The notes beneath the pieces were generated by a model, which was not told the DNA's origin, ran no database searches, and saw only the letters and a list, made by a program, of their open reading frames with translations. From Sinonovacula constricta (lineage: Eukaryota > Mollusca > Bivalvia > Cardiida > Solecurtidae), in NCBI GenBank assembly GCA_007844125.1, contig CM017558.1:47688164-47752163 (forward strand): DNA of 64,000 nt. Direction: 5' to 3'. Position numbers and translations under genes: made by a program. How positions within the stretch are numbered: the stretch's first letter is position 1; every line of letters begins with the position of its first letter. Of the stretch, positions 23,601 to 44,831 are shown in pieces.

Positions 23601-26600
23601 TTTTCATCATCACCTAGGAAATTTTTCTTGGTTTTATTAATTTATATCATAAGATTAGAAAATAAGAATAATGCATTAAATGTCATTTCCTTTAAAATGT
23701 ATAATGTTATAACACCCCTTCCAAAATGACAATTTCTTTACTTATCTAAAATAAGACCAGCAACGCTTTAAAAAGTTTCTAACTACAGCCACACCTGTGT
23801 TAAACAGCTAACCATTTCAGCCTAAATTACTATGATTAAAACTAATTGGCTGCTAAAGACAAAATATGGCAGTATTGATTGTTTGCCTATCAGTGTGAGC
23901 CTGTATGCTTCTAATAAGTATTACATGTACTTAAATAGTATATCTACTAGGAAGCACTGTTCAAATAAACATTCAACACAATTATAACTTCTTTTTGGAA
24001 TGTAAACGTATGGTTCATAATATCAGAAGTTTCTACCTAAAGCAAAGACATTTTGCTCCATTATTACTAGTCTGTGTCATGTAGGTACAAAGCATACTAT
24101 TTTAAATTTGTCATATCAAATTTGTACTGAGTTTACCAACATATTCGTTAAATTGTAGTTCGACTCCGAAAAGTGTACATATATTCGGACGACCATGTTC
24201 CGGATAGTGTGTGTGTTTAACTATTCTATAATCAAAACAGCAAGCAGTGTGTTATTAGTCGAAGTAAATAATTTTAAACATCATTTAAACACGGTTTGTA
24301 TCAGCAAACACCAAAAGCGCACCAATTTTGATTTTATGTAGACAAGTAAATTTGATGGTGTCAATCTATGCATAAATTAACTCGCTCATAAATTAACACT
24401 CCTGCTACCAGTTTCATTCACTAGAATATATGCTGAATAATATGTATTGGCTGAGGCAGGTTTTGCTCTGACTATCAGGTGAATGATAACTAGGAATCTA
24501 TTTCCATTGGGAGATAGGGACAGATAGGAGTGATCATTTGTCGGACAAAAAAGTCTTAACAATTACCGGAAGATAATTTCTGAAACAACATCTTTGATAT
24601 ATAACTAAACGAAGATAGAATAAGAAATGTATTATAGTTTTCTTTCGTAAATATTAAAACAACGATACATATGACTAAACGCTAATTTTGGCGTTTTCTC
24701 GTTATCGCTTTACAATTTCATAATGACGGCAATACACCCAAATAGCCGAAGGTTCAAGAGCCAAAGATGTTATTAATCATGCCAAAATCTACAATGGATT
24801 TCTTATTGCAATATAGTTTGTCCGACTACATCAATGATTTCTTAAACAGATGTTACCAGTTTTCGACAGCCGCCATATTTTGATAATAATAAGCTTTACC
24901 GATCCAAGACATAATATATGTAGCTTTTTCATTTATTTTTCTTATGAATTAGAATTAAGAATGACAAAATTCTGTTCTGAACGATCAGCTTAGCTACTCA
25001 TGAAAACAAGAATGCTTACTGTTTGGCCAACATTGTCATAAAAATACTATATCTTAATCCACATTGTCGTTTTCCCGGTGTCAAATAATAGTCCACCCCT
25101 GACTCAACAACGATTCGACGTGAGCTCGAGAGCACAACGTAGGATTTTTACTCAGCTGGAACGCACGGTTCTTACCGTATCTGTTGAGAAGTGTGCAGTG
25201 AACCGAACCGTGAACAGAGAACCACGGTAAACCGTCGTACGGTATATCGCTACACCCCTACTAAATACAAACAAAAACTCGTCTCGATTACATGGGAAAA
25301 TGACGCTTTTTTTGGTTTTGTTCTTTCTAACCACAACAGCAAGTGCTACTTCTGGGTGATGTCTTCATTAAGATATGTTACTTAGTTTCAGTGAGGAGTC
25401 GCGAAGGTGGGCATGGCTACAGTCCGTCTGAGGAACGGTCATTTATAAACCATAGGGACTCCTCAAAGAGACTGTGTTATATTTACTGGCGGAGTTGCCT
25501 GAGGTGTTCCCACGGATGGTGTAGGAAGGCGGAAATACCCGATACAGTATGACAGAAATCCGCTTTAGTAGTTACGGAATTACCCAAGACGTTCCCAGTT
25601 GTAATATAATGCAAGAAAAGGTTGATGCTAAGCATAAAATGTTGTAAACAGAGCATTCAACAAACGAAAATGTTTTCGCATTGCAGCTGCATATATGAGA
25701 ATCATATAAGGATTGTTACGTGTATTTCTTTTGATGGACATTGGACTTTGGTTCTTCAATTTCATCTTCATATGAACAGGATGCTACAACCATTTTTTTG
25801 TATCTGGTTTCCATGATTCAGAAAGTCAATTTTATTTTTAGTCAACCATTTTTGTGTAGTTTTTCAAATCGAAATGATACCATATTCTTTTCTAAACACT
25901 ATGTGGACATTATTTTTCAATGACGTCACTACTTTTGTCATAACTTATAGGAAATATCAGCGCTTGGACATTTTGATTTCAAATAGATCGTTTTTCTTTT
26001 CATTGCTTGCATTTGAGAAACTCTTCAGGAAGTGCGAGGTTAGAGCTCTGTAAAACCGGTTTAAGCACCCCAGTCGGTCCATATTGCCGACTGACCGTTC
26101 CAAGGCGGTAACTGTCGGGTTTGCTGTTTTCGTTAAATGACTAATCACAAATTTGTTCTGGCTTTTCGCTTGGCTTGCATGTGAAATACCTTTGTTCTGT
26201 GCCTTTTCGTAGTTTGGTATATGTTGCAATGCTCATAGGACTTTGTCATATATTCTTATTGATTTTCACATGTTTATGACCAAGACTCTTATACCTTGGA
26301 CCAACATTTACATTTGTAAATAACATAACAACTAATTTAGAAAAAATACAGGTCATATTTAATAAATGAATCATCATCCAAATAACCATCCATAAAATAG
26401 TCTGACTACACAATAATGTACTCTTTAATACATAAGAATTATTCCGAACTGTTGGTTTATGCCTGTCTTTGTTGGTCATTTTCGGTCATTACAATGTTAC
26501 TTCGTACTGAAATTGTAGAATTTGTTTAAGTTTAAGTGGTAGTTGTTTAAAAAACAAAAGAAACCAAACACCATAATAAATATGTATGAAGCTGAGACGT

Positions 26601-29600
26601 CACCACGTAGACATTTCCAAAACCAATTATAAATATAAGGCTCACTTTTTTCAGAGACCCAATTACGGAAAAATCCAGTATAATTTGGCGAGTTAAAAAA
26701 TAGTGTAGTTTTTATGTAGTATAACGGAATAACCAGTTGTATATGAACGGAATTATCCGGGTAATTTCTGATTATGATCTAGTATCACAGCATTGTCAGA
26801 TAAGTTCCAATCATTTCACCCATGGCTCTTATTTCAGCAATTCTGCAGGGGCAAGATCGCCGACTCCCATCTAGCCCATATTGATACAGCCCAAGAACAG
26901 CAATTCGTTCGCAGTTTCTTGTCCAATTTCCAAGGTATTGGCCAATCATTTTTTATATATAGGCTATTGATTTTGTAGTATATTATTACATTGAAATACA
27001 CCAAATTAAAGCATAACGTAAAATTGTTACAATAATTGACGGATCGACAGTCAGTTCAATTACACTACAGACAGGTCAGGGGTCAACACCTCAAACATTG
27101 AACATTGATATAGATAAGTAAGTGCCCTGCTGTCTATGATACGGTGTGTTAGTGGTCATGGGTATAAAGCTACAGATAGTTTATGCTTATATACAATGAA
27201 ATTCTACAATGCTTGTTTGTTCACTTTGGTGGACTTTTTATTAATCCATAGCTTTGATCGACGAATAAACCAAATCCATGATCTGCACACTGTCTGATTC
27301 GTCAGCTGATTCATGACTTGTTATAAATACAATTACTTAGCAGACATCTCAATAAACCACGCAAACAGCTGATCAAATTGCAATGTTATCGGGTCTCCTT
27401 TTGTCGCTGCTGTCAAATGCAAACAACTGATAATGTGCAAAATAATATCTCTTATTTGCGGGTCTATGGAACTGGTTTCACAGGACATTAACTGATAAAG
27501 GATAGATACTCTTTTGCATGCTAAACGTATATTCAATGTTTATACGCATTCAAGTTTAATAATGCTTATAATTCTTCCGTAAAGGCTTTACTTATTTTAC
27601 AAAATCCTTGAATCCGTTGTTTACAATTTAAGCCGTTGTTTATCATTGAAGATGTTATTCAATCAAGCCGATGTGTATCTATAAATGCGATGTTTATCCG
27701 TAATGCCGCTGTTCCTTTTCAGACGTTGTTTATCATTCAAGCCGTTGTTTGTATTTGAAGCCGTTGTTCATTCTTTTTTGCCGTCGTGCATCCATCGATG
27801 CTTTGATTGTCCGGAAAGGCGTTGTTCATCCTTGAAGTTCTGGATATATCTTAAGCGAGTGTGTCTTCATCAAGGCGTTGTTTGTCTGTAAAGGTACTGT
27901 TTATCCTTCTAACCGTTATGTATCCTTAAAGTAATGCATTATCATTCCAGCCACTGCTTTCTGGATCGGTCTGAATGACCGCGACACGGAGGGTGTGTAT
28001 CTGTGGACGGACCAGCAACCTGCTGGATTCTTCAGCTGGGGACATAACCAGCCGGACAACGCCCACGGAGCTGACTGTGTTTTATCTACTCAAAACCTCC
28101 ATTACAACTGGGCCGACGCTGTTTGCAGGAGCCTTCACCACCCACTCTGTGAACTAAAGTACGTTAGTCAGTACTATACCATCTATTTTTTTAAAACATA
28201 AAGAGCTTTTAAACGTAACACTGAAACTCTCTATTTTTATTCTCAAGGGAAATAATTCTAATTTGAAATGTTTCCATTCAATTTTCTCTACACACATAAT
28301 TCATTTACATGTAAGCCACATCTTCTCTTGATGTCTCTCGAATATTAAACACCATGTTATTAATAATAGCATAACGAAGAGCTACCAATGGGGTACATTA
28401 GCGAAATTTAAATTGCCTTCCTTGTTTGATAACATCCGAGGTAGTCAAAAAAAGTAAATATGCCCTGTTAGTTGGAATTTCTGGACATTATCGCCTGTCC
28501 TTGAGCAGATGGCGTAATTACAAACTGATAACAGTCCGTTTACATATGTCCATGATGAAATGAAGAAATTTCTTACTTTTAGATAAATTTAAACTTAAAA
28601 TCTATTTAATGTTTTTAGATATGTGTTCTTTAAACAAAACATGGAAGTGTTTGTTAATAATGATTAACATGGGTATCGCAAGAAAGGCAGAAAAGACAAC
28701 ATACGCTCCAAAGATCACATTCATAAAAACCGAGTAACCCAAAAGAAAGGATCTCCTTGTATTAAGAGATTATTCAGGGGAGACTATCCACTTATGTATC
28801 TCGTTCGATAATAAATTCTATATTAATAATTAAACAAGGTTCGAGATGAATGATTAGTTGACATTCAATTCGATATTCATCCAAAGCTTGTATAACACTA
28901 AAGAAAGCATATGGCTTTACATATACGTAATCGAGAGGTAGAATATGTAGCTGTATTTATTAATTATAAGCATGTCCATAGCAACGTAAAACTGTTGCGA
29001 ATCGAGTTAAAATTTTAGAACAATATAACAACAGATAGTTATGTCCAAAAGCTAACTGCTACAAAACCTTACCCATATGACAAAAAAGCAGTCAAATAAA
29101 CATAAACTCCGCGCGTGCATCTAGTCGAAAGTGGGCGGATTTCTTTTTACTACGAAACTCCTTAATGAACGTTAAAGGGACAATTTGAAACCTTTTTAAC
29201 GAATGATCAGATAAACTTAAACTTAAACCGTATCGTTTTTTTTTATTTTGATATGTTGAGCATACACAGAACTACAAAATGATAAATCATGAATCTGTTT
29301 TTCAAGAAATGTGTCAAACTTGCGAAAAACAAATGATTTCATTTGCATTATAAATTGTGGTCATATTATCGTACTTATTGGCAATCGCATAATTGCACGG
29401 TGTAAACGATATCTATGCATGGTATATTGTTAAATCGATTATATGCAACACATTAAAAGAGTGTTGTATTTGTTTTTAGAAAATTGTTAGTCGTACTTTT
29501 ATAGTATATTTAAATTAAAACATCGATTGAAAAATACACAGAAAAAGTATGTGACCCTATGGTCAGGTTAATGGTTATAACAAACAACAATAAACAACAA

Positions 29601-31386
29601 AACCGAGTACGCCTTTAAGCAGACGTTAATTTTATTTTTACATTAAAACTAAATAAAGTACGGCTCTTTATAAAGATTTTTATTACATACCAAAATCAAA
29701 TAAAAAGAAGAAACTTAATACAACCTACAAGGCATAATACAGAGTTTTAAATGCAGGGTAATTATGGTCATTATATTGGTCATTATAGTGACATCCAGCG
29801 GGTAGAACCACCGATGCTCGAAGGCTAGTTTTACCCTGGTCGGGACTCAGACCAAAGCGGAGGATGGCCGAGTAGTCAGAGATCAAGTTGTCAACTCTAC
29901 CATTTGGCCGCTGGTGCCTGTGGTATATTCAGAAGGTAAACGAATAAAGGGTAATAAATCTTGATGCCATAATTGGTATCATATTTGTTGCTGTATGGGT
30001 TTGCGTCCCCTGAATGATGTCGTGTGCAAAATTAAAGCTGCTTTGAACTTTCAGTGGTGATATCTTTTTGTTTGCAACCAAGTTCATGGCTTCGAGCCAA
30101 GTGATGCTGCGCAATTTTGTCAACGAGCTTTAGAAAATACATCGTCCTTCAAAACGGCTAGACGGCAACCGCTGGCAGGTAATACGCCTTTTGAAATTGG
30201 AAGCGATATATCAACGTTTGGTTTTCTTTGGTCAAGATGGCTACGGGGTTTCGAGCTGTACCCCGAAGGAAAGGAGGCAGAGAAAAATGCACAAAGAAAG
30301 CATTGTTGCTTCATTCTGCTGAAATGGATGTGCAAGACAGATTCTACACGATGACCTGCCCAGAACCAGGGAAAGGTGAAAATGTGTAATCTGTCTGCAA
30401 GGAACTTCTGATTGACCGTTTCACGCCAAAGATAAATACGGCATTTGAATGTTCCAAATGTCGTGAACTTAGTCAGTTATCTGATGAATCAGTCGAAGCA
30501 TATGTTACAAGATTACGTCAACATGCATTTTCTGTAACTTGATGATTGCTGAAAATGTTGATTGACAAATGTAGTTCACAGATATAAAGGAGGAAATTGA
30601 TAGAAATTGATAAACAGTCAACATAGCGCACACCAAGTTTATAAAAGGACAAGTTACTCTCAAAGCAAGCGCGATCGTGACAAGCAGTCAAGACTTCCTG
30701 GAAATTATAAAGTGTGTTATGCATGTGAATATACCAAGAAAGTGGACTTTAACAGAGTGAATGTAAAGTTCGAAGTGTAGAGGTTGAGCAAGACTCTAAC
30801 AGTGACGGAAATGATTTCAATGTATTTGCCATAACAGGTAAAACTCACATGATGATGATATTCAAGTGAATGTCGGTGGCATTAACATCTCTGTTGACTC
30901 GAGGACTTCAGTCAATATTAAAGACCATTACTTGTAGAATATAAAAAAGGTCAAAATAAAGTGCATCAACATACAAGCGTGTTTATGCTGTAATGGGATG
31001 GGGGGGGGGGGGGGGGGGGTGAGTTTGGGGGGGGGGGGGGGCATTGATATAAATGTACATCATGTTAGTGTTGCTGATATGAAAACAGAGCTGAACAAGA
31101 AATTCGCCATTTAATAGAGCACGCTTTGTTTTTGCACGCGACACCAATTTAGGAGACTCGAAACTAAGAATACAAAATATAGAATACAAATACAGATGAT
31201 TCAATATATCAGCGTGTGAGGCCCATCTAAAATATAATAACCAGGAATAACATGGCCAATCTGTGAATAGAAATACTAGGTTCTGTGTTCACACTATACC
31301 GTCTTTGTTATTATGACATTGTACAGACCTCTTATTTGTTTTCATCGACTTTCAGCATTGCCGTTGGTGAACTTATAACAGGCTGA
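20639..31386 (+). CDS. CTL-3: secreted C-type lectin (QPD type), short tail
   Basis: Exons 20639..20693, 22748..22836, 26838..26934, 27951..28158 and 31356..31386; phases agree (480 bp, 159 aa, stop TGA 31384-31386). Exon 1 is a signal peptide (MTLNFPTWLTFATIICAA). The lectin domain reads CPDGWTTFQGSCYMQGEQAM, then FCRGKIADSHLAHI, EQQFVRSFLSNFQ, FWIGLNDRDTEGVYLW, GHNQPDNAHGADC, HYNWADAVC and HPLCEL; six cysteines are placed as in the long-form fold. QPD predicts galactose preference by family rules, with WAD replacing WND. The last exon adds NIAVGELITG. Poly(A) signal is at 31426-31431. Intron 2 holds an hAT-like element and R1; intron 4 holds a gypsy gag-protease relic. Confidence 0.94.
20694..22747. 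other. CTL-3 intron 1
   Basis: AT-rich intron. The stretch 22170-22360 weakly resembles R1 on the plus strand (GAGGTTGGAGAGCTC, then ATTCTCATAGAACC). Otherwise I see nothing recognisable. The overlapping 60-90 codon ORFs have no motifs. Confidence 0.45.
22894..25260. mobile_element. hAT-like DNA transposon with inverted ends, non-autonomous or decayed
   Basis: The left end TAGGGGTGTAACGATA and right end TATCGCTACACCCCTA are inverted repeats of 16 bp with one mismatch. The flanking octamers GTTAATAC (22886-22893) and CTAAATAC (25261-25268) look like an 8-bp target duplication with two changes, the length typical of hAT elements. Next to the left end are nested palindromes (ACGATACGTATCGCGATACA and a near copy). 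No long ORF or transposase motif is visible in the 2.37 kb. A fragment of R1 sits inside at 23340-23500. Confidence 0.8.
23340..23500 (-). repeat. Dispersed repeat R1, 3' part, inside the hAT-like element
   Basis: The reverse strand reads ACAAATTTGTTCTCAC, GCATGTAAATACC, TGTGTCTTTTACA and TATGTTGCAATGCTCATAGG, matching the 3' portion of the copy at 26140-26250. Confidence 0.7.
25700..26255 (+). repeat. Dispersed repeat R1 in CTL-3 intron 2, insertion visible against paralogue
   Basis: Contains ATGAACAGGATGCTACAACC, ATCAGCGCTTGGACATTTTG, GAAGTGCGAGGTTAGAGCTC, ACCGTTCCAAGGCGGTAACT and the end TATGTTGCAATGCTCATAGG. It interrupts sequence that is continuous at 8275-8500 in CTL-2 intron 1, so its borders are known to within about 10-20 bases. 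Coding potential is nil, and no terminal repeats or tail were identified. Confidence 0.75.
27600..27950. repeat. Degenerate short tandem repeat reaching the CTL-3 exon 4 acceptor
   Basis: Imperfect units of the form GCCGTTGTTTATCATTCAA, about 20-26 bp each, run from near 27600 to the acceptor ATCATTCCAG at 27941-27950. The pyrimidine-rich acceptor tract therefore appears to be part of the decayed repeat. Confidence 0.6.
28159..29790. other. CTL-3 intron 4, first half
   Basis: AT-rich, with no recognisable gene, RNA or repeat. Confidence 0.4.
29850..29930 (+). repeat. Possible tRNA-related or SINE fragment
   Basis: GGAGGATGGCCGAGTAGTCA resembles a Leu/Ser tRNA 5' half with an A box, but no matching acceptor stem or clear B box follows. 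It lies just upstream of the gypsy relic, so it could be a tRNA-derived repeat remnant. Weak call. Confidence 0.25.
30100..30990 (+). mobile_element. Gypsy-type relic: gag, zinc knuckle and protease (5' half of an element)
   Basis: Broken frames read NTPFEIGSDISTFGFLWSRW, then CKELLIDRFTPKINTAFECS and SDESVEAYVTRLRQHAF (a gag capsid region). A cysteine motif CYACEYTKK of zinc-knuckle type follows, then VNVGGINISVDSRTSVNI, which looks like an aspartic protease whose D-S-G is mutated to D-S-R. Stops and frameshifts make it dead. Reverse transcriptase and integrase are absent here. It lies in CTL-3 intron 4 and ends near G-runs. Confidence 0.75.
31000..31041. repeat. Two poly(G) runs
   Basis: G runs at 31000-31019 and 31027-31041 are separated by TGAGTTT. 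They could form G-quadruplexes and are prone to sequencing error. Confidence 0.85.
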
Positions 31387-31425
31387 GAAGCAGGAATCAG
31401 AATTTCTTATGGTTATACACTTAGC

Positions 31426-31431
31426 AATAAA
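31426..31431 (+). promoter_or_regulatory. Polyadenylation signal of CTL-3
   Basis: AATAAA lies 40 bases after the CTL-3 stop codon and 369 bases before the CTL-4 ATG. Confidence 0.6.
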
Positions 31432-31661
31432 ATGTTGAAAATTCTATGTGTTTGGTCTTTTATTTTTACTAACATCCATTTGCAATTTTGCCCTGTGTTC
31501 GTAACTTCAATTAACTCCGAGCGGTACCTTTAACTTACTTTATATTAATGAACACAGTTTACAAAATCATTACCCTTAAGGGCGGTCTAATTGTGAAAGT
31601 GTCCCAAAATGTTATTATATATGCAAAACTGTTCCCTTATAGCAACACAAAATGCGGCTAC

Positions 31662-31741
31662 GATAAGAGTTCTTATCATTAGAAAGTGCGAAAGCTGTGG
31701 CCAAAAATATGAAAAGAGGTGTTGGTTTTAATCATCTTATC
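31662..31741 (+). promoter_or_regulatory. Paired GATA sites upstream of CTL-4
   Basis: GATAAGAGTTCTTATC (31662-31677) is a perfect head-to-head GATA pair (7-bp arms, 2-base gap). A third site, CTTATC, lies at 31736-31741. They are about 120 and 60 bases upstream of the ATG at 31800. The final bases before the ATG (TTGTTCTTA, GTGAACAAAGC, GACAT) align with those of CTL-3. Confidence 0.5.
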
Positions 31742-31799
31742 AGAACAGTCCTTGTTCTTATTGTTCTGTCACAACTGTGAACAAAGCCAGCGACATAAA

Positions 31800-41407
<9,608 letters not shown>

Positions 41408-41444
41408 GTCGCGCTGATTGGACCTTCGCCACTGGTCACGAACT

Positions 41445-41450
41445 AATAAA
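41445..41450 (+). promoter_or_regulatory. Polyadenylation signal of CTL-4
   Basis: AATAAA lies 38 bases after the stop codon, the same spacing as in CTL-3. Confidence 0.6.
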
Positions 41451-41459
41451 ACAGTAAAA

Positions 41460-42838
41460 CCGTTAACGGATTTTGTTGTTGTTGTTGTTGTTTTCATTTT
41501 AAGACTATAAAGACAGGATCGAGGCTTGGGGTCTGACTGTTCCAATGACGCAGTCGTAGACAATACATGCAACTTCAAGTTAGTTTCTGAGTCACCTTAG
41601 GAGAGCATTTCTCTTTAATGGCACTTGCCAAAAGGCCCGGATTACATAGTGCAGATAATAAAGTACAGACATGTAAATTGAAATGATATCTGTATTTGTG
41701 ATGTGCGAGCTCAGTATGTCATAAAATACTACGTACAGGATGGGCACACAACTAGAACAGGGTTTTAACCGCGGGCATAAGCCCCCCTGACTTACTACGC
41801 TAACTTCCTGTTGCCAAAATTGTTTACAGACGACCTTACCAAACTCCCGAGGATCTCTTTGACTTCAAGGTATTAAAGTGGGATTTTACCTATAACATTG
41901 TCTCTACTTCCTGGTTTGTATTTCCTTACTAAATGTACGACTAACATACTGACTGTTAAAACAATGCGACATATGAAAGGTTTTACATACAACAACTTGG
42001 AGGTTTGTATCATGTTCTAGTCTCGGCAAACAAAGGCTAACAAAGGCAACATAAAATTTTGTCATCGTTATTTATATGAATTGTTATCATCACCAGTTTT
42101 ATAAACAGTCAATATAAATGACTGTCAAATATCAATTAAACCTATGTACTTTGGAAAACGAGAGAAACCAACATTATATAAACTTAAATATATTCTGAAG
42201 TGTGTGTTGTTTTATGCTACAACCTATGACCAGAATGTATTTCTTCTACGGAGCACTAGCGATGTCATAGACCCTTAAATTGTGGCAAAGACGAGGAAAT
42301 AAGTTATAAATGTCATATATGTAAAAGTTATTACTATCATTGTTTTATTTTACCATATTTTTTGTAATGTTACGTACATTTTTTTTAAGTTTTACATTTA
42401 ATTGGCATCTACTTATCTATTTCCTTTTCCTTTTCAAGGTTTAATGTATGTTGCAAAATTCTTTGGAGCTTGCCATTGGTTTCGTTTGCATTATCACAGA
42501 GATTTTAACTGTGCAGTGTGGCGTAAAAAGCTTCCCGTGCATGAACTCTATGTTGTTATATAATTCGATCAATTCTTATCAGGGTTGCTACGTGTCTTGT
42601 CCTTTGACGTACATTGGAATCATGTCGAAGATTCTACAATAACTTAGGGTTTTCTTCTTGTGACTTTTCATCCTTTTGATTAAAATATTTAGTTTCGTTG
42701 AAAATCAAGGATTTGAGCAGCTGTTCTCAAACAATATTACTTCTCTCCTCAACAGAAACCAGGAATTAAATTAAAATAATATTATGTCATTTACCTGCCA
42801 TGTCTATTACACTACTTACCTCTTAGCTTATACGGCAT
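41460..42838. other. Intergenic region after CTL-4
   Basis: AT-rich, with no recognisable gene. Confidence 0.4.
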
Positions 42839-42839
42839 C

Positions 42840-43125
42840 ACATGGAGTGTTTTGTTTCAAACATATTTGTATGTTTTCTTTTCAATGCTTGTATTGAAAA
42901 ATTATCTCAGGAAGTGCGAGGTTAGAGCTCAGTTAATCAGTTAAAGTACCCGTTTTGTCGAATGACCATTCCAAGGTTTGCTCTATTTTACGTAATGTCT
43001 CCTCTTAGTATTGTGTAACTTTTACATCTGTCTGGCATGTGAATACCTTCGTCTTGTCCGCTTTTCAAATCCTAACAAATGTTGCAAGGCTCATATAGGA
43101 CCTTGTCATATTTTCTGATTATGGG
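42840..43125 (+). repeat. Dispersed repeat R1, most diverged copy
   Basis: Landmarks GAAGTGCGAGGTTAGAGCTC, TGACCATTCCAAGG, GGCATGTGAATACC and ATGTTGCAAGGCTCATATAG occur in R1 order, with a short deletion in the GGCGGTAAC core. Confidence 0.7.
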
Positions 43126-43153
43126 TACGATCGAAGTATGGTAAAACAAGCAA

Positions 43154-43293
43154 GGGACAGAGTACTGTTGTCTGGGCAACATTATTGTGGGACAGAGTAC
43201 TGTTGTCTGGGCAACATTATTGTGGGACAGAGTACTGTTGTCTGGGCAACATTATTGTGGGACAGAGTACTGTTGTCTGGGCAACATTATTGA
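43154..43293. repeat. 35-bp minisatellite, 4 near-identical copies
   Basis: Units starting GGGACAGAGTACTGTTGTCT begin at 43154, 43189, 43224 and 43259. The near identity of the copies suggests recent expansion. Confidence 0.92.
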
Positions 43294-44831
43294 TGGTTTC
43301 CGTTTTCCTAGGACGTTGAGTGGAGCTCGATAAAGAAGAACAGACTCTTTGTAGCACTACTTTTACTATGTATACACCATCATCATACAATACATTGTAC
43401 ATATTGGGAACAAGGGGTACATAAAAACAAAAAAACGTCATTGATATACGTTAACTGTCTTCAATAGATTATCAAAACGGTACACATATTAACAACTGTG
43501 TTCAATGCATATCATATTAATTACATTTATTGTAGGATTCAATAAAATAATCACCAGAGCATTGCAATTCTTTCTTTGCAATTTGATTTTTTATGAATTA
43601 AAATAACTTTAGAAGAGTCAATCATACCAGGCTTTAGCTTTCTTAGCTGATGTGTGATATCGTGTTTTACATTAAAATAGTTACAAGCCCATCTAATCAA
43701 CTACATGTAGTATTTTTCATGTAAGAATTTTCCCAAAATGGACATATTTCTTGAAGGAGCGGTATATCTGTTACCAATAGATCATTTCTTTAATATGTTT
43801 CTCATGTGCAGAAATAGTATTGTTATTGCTGTAGTTAGCAACGAGATAACATTAAGTGGAAAAAAGATACTTTCCAAATATAAATGTAGTTATTTCGTTG
43901 TCCATCTTGTCTAGATCAGCATCGCTTGTGAAACAATACTTTCTAAAATGTTAAAATAAAGTTTTCAGGATTTCTAAAATAATACCCGTGATTTCTTAGT
44001 TCAGCATTTTTCGATCAAAGCGCCCCATGCACCTAGTCTTTGTCAGAATTTCACTAACAATTAAATACAGGAGGGAATTCAACAATTACGTTGTACTACG
44101 TTCACATTACACACAATACCCGGGTAAGTAGTAAACGGATCTCGAAAACACATGACATACTCACATCTATCACTTATACAATCTTAAAATAACAGCAGTC
44201 AATCAATCATATAGTAACATATTTAAATAACAATATATAACAACTGTACACGTCCTAAGAACCGCAGACACATTCACAATGGCAATACAATGCTGATAGC
44301 AGCAAAGGTTGTTATTTTCGTCATCTCACCAATTTAACAACAACCACAATATTATAAATTGTCTTTGACATACAATAATGATGCAAAATTGTAAGAGGTC
44401 CGCAATAAATATGAACCGGCCATAAAAGTACAAGATATAACAAAACTTTGAGACTGTGCATGTACAAGTCTTACTGGTGGTCGGATAAGTCATTTTTAAT
44501 TAAACCTATCCAACCTTATGACACTAATGACGCGTATCATGGCCGACATTGTTAGAAATCCTATTTCATAATCATCACCTTCTGAAATGTTCAGGGCGTA
44601 CGCATTTGCCATTTAAGTACGGATTTACTTCTGTTTTAATGCGTTTGTCCTATTTAGCAAACACATCGTCAGTGTGAAAATCTGATCGTGGAAAATGCAA
44701 CACAAATTGTTGACCTCGGAATTTGATCCTCATGAAGTGCACAGAAAACCGTTCGTGCTGTTCGGCTAAAATCTCCAGAAAGGATCTATTGAATAAAAAG
44801 GTTCCTGCATTCCTACGCCATTTCTTGAGTT
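43294..44831. other. Spacer between CTL-4 and dach; includes probable dach 3' UTR
   Basis: No lectin or dach exon is visible. On the minus strand this follows the dach stop codon, so part is 3' UTR. An AATAAA on the minus strand (TTTATT at 43526-43531) is a possible but distant poly(A) signal. Confidence 0.35.

Noticed and set aside
29850..29930. Functional tRNA gene
   Set aside because: Only a 5'-half resemblance; no acceptor-stem pairing or good B box was found.
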